Origin: Gemmatimonadota bacterium
GTDB lineage: Bacteria; Gemmatimonadota; Gemmatimonadetes; Gemmatimonadales; GWC2-71-9
NCBI GenBank assembly: GCA_016704275.1
Contig: JADJAK010000001.1
Span: 620,001-684,000 of the forward strand
DNA length: 64,000 bases
Direction of reading: 5' to 3'
Positions 1-5,608 of the stretch are shown one piece after another (the first letter of the stretch is position 1; each line of letters starts with the position of its first letter). Made by a program: the position numbers and the translations under genes. Below the pieces are notes generated by a model that was given only the letters and a program-made list of their open reading frames with translations, was not told the DNA's origin and ran no database searches.

Positions 1-1107
1 GAAGCTCTCCTCGCCGCACAGCGTGATGCGCCCGGCGTCGAGCAGCGAGCAGAAGAACTTCCACCCGGTTGGCGTCTCGTAGCAAGGAATCGCGAGGGCG
101 GCGGCCACCCGGTCGACGGCCCGTGACGTGGGCATCGAGCGGGCGACGCCGGCGAGTCCGGCGGCGTAACCCGGGAGGAGCGGGAGCTGCGCCGCCAGCA
201 CGGCGAGTGAGTCCGATGGGGCCACATACGTCCCGCGGCCAACGATCATGTTGCGGTCGCCGTCGCCGTCCGAGGCGGCGCCGAAATCGTACTCGCCCCG
301 GTGCATCACCGCCTCAACCAGCTCGGCAGCATGGACCAGATTGGGATCCGGGTGCTCGCCGCCGAAATCGGGCAGCGGGGTCCCGCGCACCACGCTCCCG
401 GCTGGCGCGCCCAGGCGCCGCTCGAGCAGCTCGACGGCGTAGGGTCCGGTCACGGCGTGCATGGCATCGAACTGCATCGTGAAGCCGCGGGCGAAGAGCG
501 CGCGAATCGCCGCGACATCGACCAGCGATTCCATGAGGGTGGCATAGTCCGCGACGGGGTCGACGACCTCGACGACCATCGGGCCGAGGTGCTGCTCGCC
601 GAGGCGGTCGATGGCAATGTCGTCGTGCTCCACCATGGTGTATTCCCGCAGCGCCGTGGCGCGATCGGCGATGGCGTCGGTGATCGCCGGCGGGGCAGGG
701 CCGCCGTTCTCCCCGTTGTACTTGATGCCGAAGTCGCCGTCGGGGCCGCCGGGGTTGTGGGAGGCCGAGAGGATGATCCCGCCAACGGCGCCGCGCAGGC
801 GAATGAGGTGCGACGCGGCCGGTGTGGAGAGCAATCCACCCTGGCCGACGATGGCGCGCTCGACGCCCCATGCCGCGGCGAGCTTGAGGATTTGCTGGAC
901 CGCATCGCCGACGAAGGTGCGGCCATCGCCGCCGAGGACGATCGTGGCCCCGTGTCGGGGCACCGCTTCGGCCAGGATGGCTGCGGCAAACGAGGCGAGA
1001 TAGTGGGGCTGGCGAAATTCGGCCGTCGGCCGCCGGAGTCCCGAGGTACCGGGCGAGCGCCGACCGAAGTCCGGGGCGACGTGGGTCACGAAGCGGGGGG
1101 CGAGCAT
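1..1107 (-). CDS. pgm: phosphoglucomutase, C-terminal end cut by window edge
   Basis: Interconverts glucose-1-phosphate and glucose-6-phosphate in the cytoplasm, linking glycogen and sugar-nucleotide synthesis to glycolysis. The reading frame from ATG at 1107 gives TSGLR near residue 21, the phosphoserine loop SASHNPGGPDGDFGIKYN with the catalytic Ser at about residue 116, and the metal-binding DGDGDRN near residue 280. The SHNPGGPDGDFGIKYN form is that of the alpha-phosphohexomutases specific for glucose phosphate rather than the PMM/PGM type. About 369 codons are visible and no stop is reached, so the C-terminal phosphate-binding domain lies outside the window. It diverges from the phenylalanine operon. 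The exact start is less certain than the identity, since no clear ribosome binding site is seen. Confidence 0.9.
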   Translation of the reverse strand, partial: MLAPRFVTHVAPDFGRRSPGTSGLRRPTAEFRQPHYLASFAAAILAEAVPRHGATIVLGGDGRTFVGDAVQQILKLAAAWGVERAIVGQGGLLSTPAASHLIRLRGAVGGIILSASHNPGGPDGDFGIKYNGENGGPAPPAITDAIADRATALREYTMVEHDDIAIDRLGEQHLGPMVVEVVDPVADYATLMESLVDVAAIRALFARGFTMQFDAMHAVTGPYAVELLERRLGAPAGSVVRGTPLPDFGGEHPDPNLVHAAELVEAVMHRGEYDFGAASDGDGDRNMIVGRGTYVAPSDSLAVLAAQLPLLPGYAAGLAGVARSMPTSRAVDRVAAALAIPCYETPTGWKFFCSLLDAGRITLCGEESF

Positions 1108-1153
1108 CGGCGGTCCGGGTTGGGGGATTCCACCACCAATGAATAACCACCCC

Positions 1154-1183
1154 TTGACGCCGCGGCGGCCGGGTGGGTAACGT
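1154..1183 (+). promoter_or_regulatory. predicted promoter of the phenylalanine leader
   Basis: TTGACG (1154-1159) lies 18 bases before TAACGT (1178-1183). The leader ATG at 1189 is only 5 bases after the -10, so the transcript may begin at or next to the start codon. The -35 is a good match and the -10 a weak one. The call rests mainly on its position before the attenuator. Confidence 0.5.
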
Positions 1184-1188
1184 GGGAC

Positions 1189-1269
1189 ATGACTCGCGCC
1201 GCGATGTTTTACGCCTTTGCCTTTACCGCCTACCTCACCGAGGGGGCCGGGCACCGGCGTTTGCGCTAG
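1189..1269 (+). CDS. Phe/Tyr-rich leader peptide of the pheA-aroH operon
   Basis: A 26-codon frame, ATG to TAG, whose middle reads MFYAFAFTAY: three Phe and two Tyr within ten residues. This is the composition expected of a ribosome-stalling leader peptide such as PheL in enterobacteria. It ends 25 bases before a strong hairpin. The 12 bases just after the Tyr codon (1238-1249) are a perfect complement of the left arm of that hairpin, giving the antiterminator needed for attenuation. Position, composition and alternative pairing agree, although no homologous leader was recognised. Phenylalanyl- or tyrosyl-tRNA shortage would stall the ribosome before 1238 and favour readthrough into pheA. Confidence 0.8.
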   Translation: MTRAAMFYAFAFTAYLTEGAGHRRLR

Positions 1270-1307
1270 GACGACGCGCAGCACGAGTGATCCGGCGGCC
1301 CCCTCGG
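1238..1307 (+). promoter_or_regulatory. antiterminator helix of the Phe attenuator
   Basis: CCGAGGGGGCCG (1238-1249, inside the leader peptide frame) can pair over all 12 bases with CGGCCCCCTCGG (1296-1307). This pairing and the terminator hairpin (1295-1323) cannot form together because they share the segment 1296-1307. This is the classic 2:3 versus 3:4 switch of trp/phe-type attenuators. Confidence 0.75.
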
Positions 1308-1334
1308 AATCCGAGGGGGCCGCTTCGTTTGTGT
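1295..1334 (+). terminator. attenuator terminator before pheA
   Basis: GCGGCCCCCTCGGA (1295-1308) and TCCGAGGGGGCCGC (1310-1323) are perfect inverted repeats. A 12-bp stem with a 5-base loop is the realistic fold. It is followed by TTCGTTTGTGT (1324-1334), a weak T-rich tract. It lies between the leader stop (1269) and the pheA start (1355), so it would terminate before the structural genes when the ribosome reads quickly through the leader. Confidence 0.8.
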
Positions 1335-1354
1335 CCCAGTCTCAGGAGCCACGC

Positions 1355-1912
1355 ATGACCCGCATTGCCTACCAGGGCGCCCCCGGTGCCTACAGCGAAC
1401 TCGCCGCTCGCACCCTGTATCCCAAGGCTCGCCTGGTGCCGACCGCCGACTTTGCCGGGGTGGTGCGCGCGGTGGCGAGCGGCGCCGTGGATCTCGCGAT
1501 TCTCCCCGTCCGGAACAGCGTGATCGGGCGTGTCGTCGAGGCGCAGGACGCCCTCGGCGCCGTGTCGGGTCTCACCGTGGTCAATCAGCTGACCTTGCCG
1601 GTGCGGCACTGCCTGATGGCGCTCCCCGGGGCCGACCTCGCGACGCTTCGCTGGGTGGAGAGTCATCCAGCGGCGCTGGCGCAGTGTGCGCGCTGGCTGT
1701 CGTCGCAACGCCTCACGCCGCGTGCCGTGGCCGACACCGCGGGGGCGGCCCAGGCGATCGCCACCGACCGGGACTACAGCCGCGCGGCGATCGCCGGTGT
1801 GGAGGCCGCGTCGCACTACGGCCTCGCGATCATCGCCGAAGGGATCGCCGACGCAGCCGACAATCGCACCGATTTCGTGGTCGTCGCGGTCGCGGCGCGG
1901 GCGGCCGCATGA
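1355..1912 (+). CDS. pheA: prephenate dehydratase, catalytic domain only
   Basis: Converts prephenate to phenylpyruvate, the committed step to phenylalanine. The 185-residue protein begins MTRIAYQGAPGAYSE, the typical PDT opening, and contains only the periplasmic-binding-like catalytic fold. It ends with the DNRTDFVVV motif near residue 170, where family members go on into a regulatory ACT domain of about 80 residues. Lack of the ACT domain implies no Phe feedback inhibition of the enzyme, which fits with control at the upstream attenuator. AGGAG at 1344-1348 places the start at ATG 1355. The stop overlaps the aroH start (ATGA). Confidence 0.88.
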   Translation: MTRIAYQGAPGAYSELAARTLYPKARLVPTADFAGVVRAVASGAVDLAILPVRNSVIGRVVEAQDALGAVSGLTVVNQLTLPVRHCLMALPGADLATLRWVESHPAALAQCARWLSSQRLTPRAVADTAGAAQAIATDRDYSRAAIAGVEAASHYGLAIIAEGIADAADNRTDFVVVAVAARAAA

Positions 1913-2334
1913 CGCTCCGACGGCTGATGGCACGGGCCCTCGGGTTCCCCGCGGTGCGGGCCATCCGCGGCGCGATCACCGTACCGACGGACGACGCCGA
2001 CGCGATTCGCGAGGCGGTGATCGAGTTGCTCGACGCGGTGCGGCGCGAGAACGCCCTCGCCGACCACGAGGTGATCAGCGCGATCTTCACCGCGACGGCC
2101 GACCTCTCCGCCGCGTTCCCCGCCGAGACGGCGCGCGCCGCCGGATGGCATCGCGTGCCGCTGCTGTGCACCTCGGAAATCGCGGTGCCGGGATCGATGC
2201 CGCGCTGCCTGCGGCTGCTGGTGCATGTGGAGCGAGTCTGGGGGCGGCGCGAGGTGCGCCATGTCTATCTGCGGGAGGCGACGCGGCTGCGGCCCGATCT
2301 GGTCGAGCCGGCCCTCGCGGTGCTCAGCGCTTGA
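1909..2334 (+). CDS. aroH: chorismate mutase, AroH class
   Basis: Rearranges chorismate to prephenate, the substrate of the gene before it. The 141-residue product has the AroH (Bacillus type, trimeric alpha/beta barrel) signature: AIRGAITV near residue 18, an SAIFTATADL segment with a following AAFPAETAR, the CTSEIAVPGSM segment, and the conserved RHVYLREATRLRPDL near the C-terminus. These correspond to the active-site Arg, Cys, Arg and Tyr positions of Bacillus AroH. It is about 15 residues longer than Bacillus AroH at the N-terminus. Translation is coupled to pheA by a 4-base overlap, so both enzymes of the Phe branch lie under the same attenuator. Confidence 0.9.
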   Translation: MTLRRLMARALGFPAVRAIRGAITVPTDDADAIREAVIELLDAVRRENALADHEVISAIFTATADLSAAFPAETARAAGWHRVPLLCTSEIAVPGSMPRCLRLLVHVERVWGRREVRHVYLREATRLRPDLVEPALAVLSA

Positions 2335-2488
2335 CCGGGGTTCCCGGCGAGAGGCGCACGATCCCGCGAATGATGCTGATGACGCCCGCGGCGAGCGCCA
2401 GATGAATCAGCCCCGTGGTGGGCTGCACGACGAACTGCAGGAAGCCCCAGAACGCGATGAGCAGCAGGCCGGCAGCGAGTTCGAACAC
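2324..2488 (-). CDS. small two-helix membrane protein, lmo0937/DUF5670-like
   Basis: A 54-residue frame from GTG at 2488: MFELAAGLLLIAFWGFL, a short polar turn (QPTTG), then LIHLALAAGVISIIRGIVR and a basic tail. Two hydrophobic helices joined by a short turn with GLIH resemble the lmo0937/DUF5670 small membrane proteins found in many bacteria. The match is by eye and family membership is tentative. The 3' end overlaps aroH by 11 bases on the opposite strand. There is no clear Shine-Dalgarno. TATAAT on this strand (2544-2539) could be its -10. Confidence 0.55.
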   Translation of the reverse strand: MFELAAGLLLIAFWGFLQFVVQPTTGLIHLALAAGVISIIRGIVRLSPGTPVKR

Positions 2489-2514
2489 GGGGGTGTCTCG
2501 GGGGTATGGGATTG

Positions 2515-2543
2515 TTGACGCCCTTCCGGCGCCATCGTATTAT
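2515..2543 (+). promoter_or_regulatory. strong sigma-70 type promoter
   Basis: TTGACG (2515-2520), a 17-base spacer, then TATTAT (2538-2543): the best consensus promoter in this part of the window. A start site near 2549 is expected, exactly where the closing stem of the following RNA fold begins and about 220 bases before the pterin synthase start. Confidence 0.75.
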
Positions 2544-2547
2544 AACC

Positions 2548-2729
2548 GGTGGCCGGACGGTGGCGGGGAGCCAACGTTTCGAGCCAACAGGTCCGAGGAT
2601 GGGCCCACATTCCAGGTCCGACGCCACGCCCCTTGGGGGAAGACGGACGACAGGGAGAGGGCGCCAAAAGTGTCTCCACGGGCTTCGAAATTCTCTATCC
2701 CCGCCATCGTTCGACCATCCGGCGCCGCC
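2548..2729 (+). ncRNA. candidate structured RNA or long leader, about 180 nt
   Basis: The transcript predicted from the promoter at 2515-2543 can fold into a rod. 2548-2560 pairs with 2715-2729 (13 positions, one mismatch, a 2-base bulge). TGGCGGGGA (2561-2569) pairs perfectly with TCCCCGCCA (2698-2706). TTTCGAGCC (2577-2585) pairs with GGCTTCGAAA (2681-2690) with one bulge. The first two stems are separated by an 8-base bulge on the 3' side and the next by a 7x7 internal loop. Length and rod shape recall 6S RNA, but no 6S sequence signature was recognised. It could instead be a regulatory leader of the pterin gene. No known riboswitch motif was found. Confidence 0.4.
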
Positions 2730-2772
2730 TCCCCGAGGTAGCGCCGTTCGCATTTCCTCCCATGGACGCCCC

Positions 2773-3192
2773 ATGCCGCACGCCACCGTGGTTCGCCGCG
2801 CGCACTTCAACGCCGCCCACCGGCTGCACAACCCGGCCCGCTCCGACGAGTGGAACCGGGCCACCTTCGGGCCGTGCAACAACCCGAACTACCACGGCCA
2901 CAATTACGAAGTGGAGCTCTGCGTCGCGGGGCCGATCGATGCCGACACCGGGTACGTGGTCGACGTGGGCCATCTGACCACGCTCTTCGACGAGCACGTG
3001 CACGCGCACTTGGACCACCGCAACCTCAACCTCGATGTCCCGTGGTTCGCCGAGCGGCTCGCGTCGGCCGAGAACATCGCGGTCTACATCTGGGAGCAAC
3101 TCGCGCCGCGCATTCCTGCCGGCCGCCTCGTGCGCGTCCGACTCTGGGAGACGCCACGCAACTATGTCGAGTACGAGGGGCCCAACGCATGA
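2773..3192 (+). CDS. 6-pyruvoyltetrahydropterin synthase (PTPS/QueD family)
   Basis: Zinc enzyme acting on 7,8-dihydroneopterin triphosphate. The 139-residue protein carries the zinc ligands in AAHRL (near residue 15) and HGHNY (near residue 41), with the Cys of GPCNNPN just before. The segments FGPCNNPNYHGHNY, LDHRNLNLDVPWFA and ENIAVYIW follow the animal PTPS of tetrahydrobiopterin synthesis much more closely than the short bacterial QueD of queuosine synthesis. It overlaps by ATGA with a short-chain reductase, the fold used by sepiapterin reductase. This supports a biopterin-type role by inference. ATG 2773 is chosen; upstream in-frame sequence belongs to the untranslated leader. Confidence 0.82.
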   Translation: MPHATVVRRAHFNAAHRLHNPARSDEWNRATFGPCNNPNYHGHNYEVELCVAGPIDADTGYVVDVGHLTTLFDEHVHAHLDHRNLNLDVPWFAERLASAENIAVYIWEQLAPRIPAGRLVRVRLWETPRNYVEYEGPNA

Positions 3193-3884
3193 CTGACGCT
3201 GCGACCCGACCGCTGGCGCTGGTGACCGGCGCCTCGCGCGGCATCGGTGCGGCCACCGCGACGGCCCTTGTCGGGGCGGGCTATCGGGTGATTCGCATGG
3301 CCCGGTCGCCGATGCCTCCGCTGGCACACTGCCACGATGTCGCCGCCGACCTCGCCGACCACGCCACACGCTCGGCCGCGCTGACAACGCTCGTGCACGA
3401 CCTCGGCATTCCCGACGTGGTGGTGAACAACGCCGGCTCCTTTCTCCTCGCGCCACTCGAGGAGAGCAGTGACGCGCTGCTCCGGGAGCAGCTCGCCATC
3501 AACCTCGAGGCGCCGTTCGCCGTGGCGCGCGCCTTCCTCCCCGCGATGCGGTTGCGCGGCCACGGGACCCACGTCCTCGTCGGCAGCATCGCCGACTGGC
3601 GGGCGTTCCCCGAGAACGCCGCCTACTCGGCGTCGAAGTTCGGTGCTCGAGGACTGCACGAGGTCCTGCTGGAGGAGATGCGCGGGAGCGGCGTCCGCTG
3701 CACCCTCGTCTCGCCCGGACCGACCGACACCTCGATCTGGGACCCGATGGACCCCGACGTCCGCACCGACCTGCCCAGCCGCGCCGAGATGCTCCGTCCG
3801 TCCGACGTCGCGGATGCGATCCTCTTTGCGGTCGCCGCGCCGAGGCATGTGCAGATTGAAGTGATCAGGTTGGGGGCAAGCTAG
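3189..3884 (+). CDS. short-chain dehydrogenase/reductase, possible sepiapterin-reductase role
   Basis: An SDR of 231 residues with the NAD(P)-binding TGASRGIG near residue 13, NNAG near residue 83, and the catalytic triad Ser-Tyr-Lys as GSIADW and YSASK (near residue 145). The C-terminal segment lacks a membrane helix, so it is cytoplasmic. Its start overlaps the stop of the pterin synthase, so the two are co-translated. In biopterin synthesis the PTPS product is reduced by an SDR (sepiapterin reductase), so that role is suggested by context only. A generic SDR function cannot be excluded. The stop codon lies at the edge of the heptamer repeat that follows. Confidence 0.8.
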   Translation: MTDAATRPLALVTGASRGIGAATATALVGAGYRVIRMARSPMPPLAHCHDVAADLADHATRSAALTTLVHDLGIPDVVVNNAGSFLLAPLEESSDALLREQLAINLEAPFAVARAFLPAMRLRGHGTHVLVGSIADWRAFPENAAYSASKFGARGLHEVLLEEMRGSGVRCTLVSPGPTDTSIWDPMDPDVRTDLPSRAEMLRPSDVADAILFAVAAPRHVQIEVIRLGAS

Positions 3885-4063
3885 GTGACCAGTAACCAGT
3901 AACCAGTAACCAGTAACCAGTAACCAGTAACCAGTAACCAGTAACCAGTGACCAGTGACCAGGCATGACACGGTCACACGTCACAGATCACAGGTCACAG
4001 GTCACAGGTCACGGGTTACTGGTCACGCTTCACCGTTCACCGTTCACCGTTCACCGTTCACCC
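3884..4063 (+). repeat. heptamer inverted-repeat array (AGTAACC / GGTCACA family)
   Basis: Left arm 3884-3960: eleven consecutive 7-base units, GGTGACC, eight AGTAACC and two AGTGACC. After a short irregular spacer, the right arm runs in the same 7-base phase in complementary sense: TCACAGG units, then TTACTGG, then TCACCGT units to 4063. The arms can pair into a long imperfect hairpin. The left arm overlaps the last base of the SDR stop codon. There are no spacers of constant length and no cas genes, so this is not a CRISPR. Confidence 0.9.
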
Positions 4064-4070
4064 AACTCCC

Positions 4071-4646
4071 ATGCACATCGAACTCACCGACCATCTCCGC
4101 TGCCCCGAACCGCACGACGAGGCCTTCCTCGTGCTGCTGCCTGGCCGCATGGATGGACGTCGCGTGATGGCCGGCGAGCTCGGCTGCCCGATCTGCCAGT
4201 GGAGCACCACGTGGGACGACGGCGTGCCCGACTTCGGCGGTGGCGTGGTCGCGGCCGGCGATCCGCCCTGCGATGCGTCTGCCCTGGTGGCCATGCTGGG
4301 TATCGAAGGCGCAGGAGGGTGGCTGGCGCTGGCCGGGACGATGGCCGGACTGGCGGCCGAGGTGGGTGCACTGCTCCCCGGGGTCGGTGTAGTGGCGATC
4401 AATCCACCGGAGGGGCTGCGGCCGGAGGGTGGTGTGCAGCTGCTGCGCAGCGGACGATGGCCCCTCAAGCGGCATGCGTTGCGCGGCGTGGCGCTTGGGG
4501 GAGGGGAGATGCCGTGGGTGGAACAGGCGATCGGCTCGGTCCTGCCCGGACTGCGTGCGGTGGGGTCGGGTCCCAGGCCCGCGGAGGAGCCGAGTCGGGA
4601 ACTGCTCGCCGAGTCGGATGCGCTCTGGGTCCTGCGCTGCCGGTAG
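4071..4646 (+). CDS. hypothetical protein with Trm112-like N-terminal zinc ribbon
   Basis: A 191-residue protein, not recognised as a whole. Residues 1-50 resemble a Trm112p-type zinc ribbon: HLRCPEPHDEAFL near residue 8, then GCPICQW near residue 39 and DGVPDF. Only three cysteines are in place because CPEPH carries a His. The rest is rich in Gly, Ala and Leu, with an acidic C-terminus and no clear membrane helix. The ATG lies 8 bases after the heptamer array with no Shine-Dalgarno, so the start is uncertain. A strong hairpin follows the stop. Confidence 0.65.
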   Translation: MHIELTDHLRCPEPHDEAFLVLLPGRMDGRRVMAGELGCPICQWSTTWDDGVPDFGGGVVAAGDPPCDASALVAMLGIEGAGGWLALAGTMAGLAAEVGALLPGVGVVAINPPEGLRPEGGVQLLRSGRWPLKRHALRGVALGGGEMPWVEQAIGSVLPGLRAVGSGPRPAEEPSRELLAESDALWVLRCR

Positions 4647-4666
4647 CGATCCACACGGATGCAGAA

Positions 4667-4700
4667 AGAAGGGCGCCGCGATTGTGCGGCGCCCTTCTTC
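4667..4700. terminator. bidirectional terminator between convergent genes
   Basis: AGAAGGGCGCCGC (4667-4679) and GCGGCGCCCTTCT (4686-4698) are perfect 13-base inverted repeats with a 6-base loop. The stem is flanked by an A-rich side on the left and TTCTTC on the right. It lies between a plus-strand gene ending at 4646 and a minus-strand gene ending at 4729, so it can serve both. Confidence 0.85.
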
Positions 4701-4728
4701 AGTAAAAGTTCTCCTTTACCGCACCAAC

Positions 4729-5442
4729 CTAGGCGACCGAGTTCTTCCGACGCCGACGGGCCGCCGCCATTCCGACGAGGCCGGTAGCAAGCAGCGTCAT
4801 CGTTGCAGGCTCGGGAACAACTTCGTTCGGCGTCGAGGTCTGGTCCCACGCCAGCCACATCCCGTCCGTCTGCCCATCACCCCAGAGTTCGAATTGCATC
4901 CAGGTCGCGCCTGAAGCGACCGGTACGCTGAAGTCCGCGGTGCAGGTCCCGTTACCAGAATTCCAGATGCCGTCGCCAGTGCGGCAGAACCCGAAATAGT
5001 TGTTGACCGAGTTGTTGGTCGCGCTCTGGTTGTACAGGCTGACCGGGGCAAGCGTGCCACCGTTGCTGAACTGGAAGCTCTTCAGGATGTTGTCCCAGCC
5101 CATGGAGAACGCCATGGAGCCAGCACCCAACGCGGCACCGAAATCATACCGAAAGAGGTACTGGTAGCGGTTGTTGGCGTCAGTCAGGTGGTTGTAGTCG
5201 CCCTGCCCACCGGGGCCGCTGAAGTTGGTCCACGCGCTGATCGTCTGCGTCGAGGGATCGTTCGGCTGCCACACGGACGGTTGGCCACCAGGCGCATACA
5301 CGCCTTGAAAGCCCGACCATGAGGCGGTGTTGGTGTTGTAGATGTTCACCGACCAGCCGCTGCCGCCAGTATTGTTCTGGGCCGCCGCGGGCGACGCGAT
5401 CGCCAATGCAGAGAGGGTGAGGAACAGTCGTGACACTCGCAT
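4729..5442 (-). CDS. secreted PEP-CTERM sorting-domain protein
   Basis: An exported protein of 237 residues. Residues 1-22 are a signal peptide (RLFLTLSALAIASPAAAQ). The middle is rich in Gly, Asn, Ser, Trp and Tyr, with two Cys in FCRTGDGIWNSGNGTC. The C-terminus is a complete PEP-CTERM signal: VVPEPATMTLLATGL, a hydrophobic helix, then RRRRKN. Such proteins are recognised by exosortase and sent to the cell surface or exopolysaccharide. Start at ATG 5442 has GGAG 6 bases upstream. A second PEP-CTERM protein with nearly the same C-terminus lies at 39628-40386. The specific function is unknown. Confidence 0.88.
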   Translation of the reverse strand: MRVSRLFLTLSALAIASPAAAQNNTGGSGWSVNIYNTNTASWSGFQGVYAPGGQPSVWQPNDPSTQTISAWTNFSGPGGQGDYNHLTDANNRYQYLFRYDFGAALGAGSMAFSMGWDNILKSFQFSNGGTLAPVSLYNQSATNNSVNNYFGFCRTGDGIWNSGNGTCTADFSVPVASGATWMQFELWGDGQTDGMWLAWDQTSTPNEVVPEPATMTLLATGLVGMAAARRRRKNSVA

Positions 5443-5530
5443 TGGAGCTCCGCCAGGGAAGGGTTGCCTTGACCCTGTGCACACCGTATGCCGACCGCTC
5501 GTGCGAGTGTAAAGCGTTGACTGGAAGGGA

Positions 5531-5548
5531 CTTGTCGGCACTGACAAG
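5531..5548. promoter_or_regulatory. inverted repeat upstream of the PEP-CTERM gene
   Basis: CTTGTC (5531-5536) and GACAAG (5543-5548) form 6-base inverted arms around 6 bases, about 90 bases before the PEP-CTERM start. On the minus strand TTTACA with a 17-base spacer to CATACG follows just downstream as a possible promoter, so the palindrome would sit upstream of it as an operator. Suggestive only. Confidence 0.3.
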
Positions 5549-5608
5549 CCGAAGCGCCGTGCTGACCGTTCGCCATGGTGTGGCACGTCCACTACACAAA
5601 CGGGGCGT

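Noticed and set aside
2506..2772. In-frame N-terminal extension of the pterin synthase through the leader
   Set aside because: The sequence is low-complexity, contains the predicted RNA fold and promoter, and homologs start at the MPHATV region.
2548..2772. Known riboswitch (preQ1, THF, cobalamin, FMN, TPP) before the pterin synthase
   Set aside because: None of the conserved cores of these classes could be found by eye.
3884..4063. Possible CRISPR array in the heptamer region
   Set aside because: Units are 7 bases and contiguous with no spacers; no cas genes are present.
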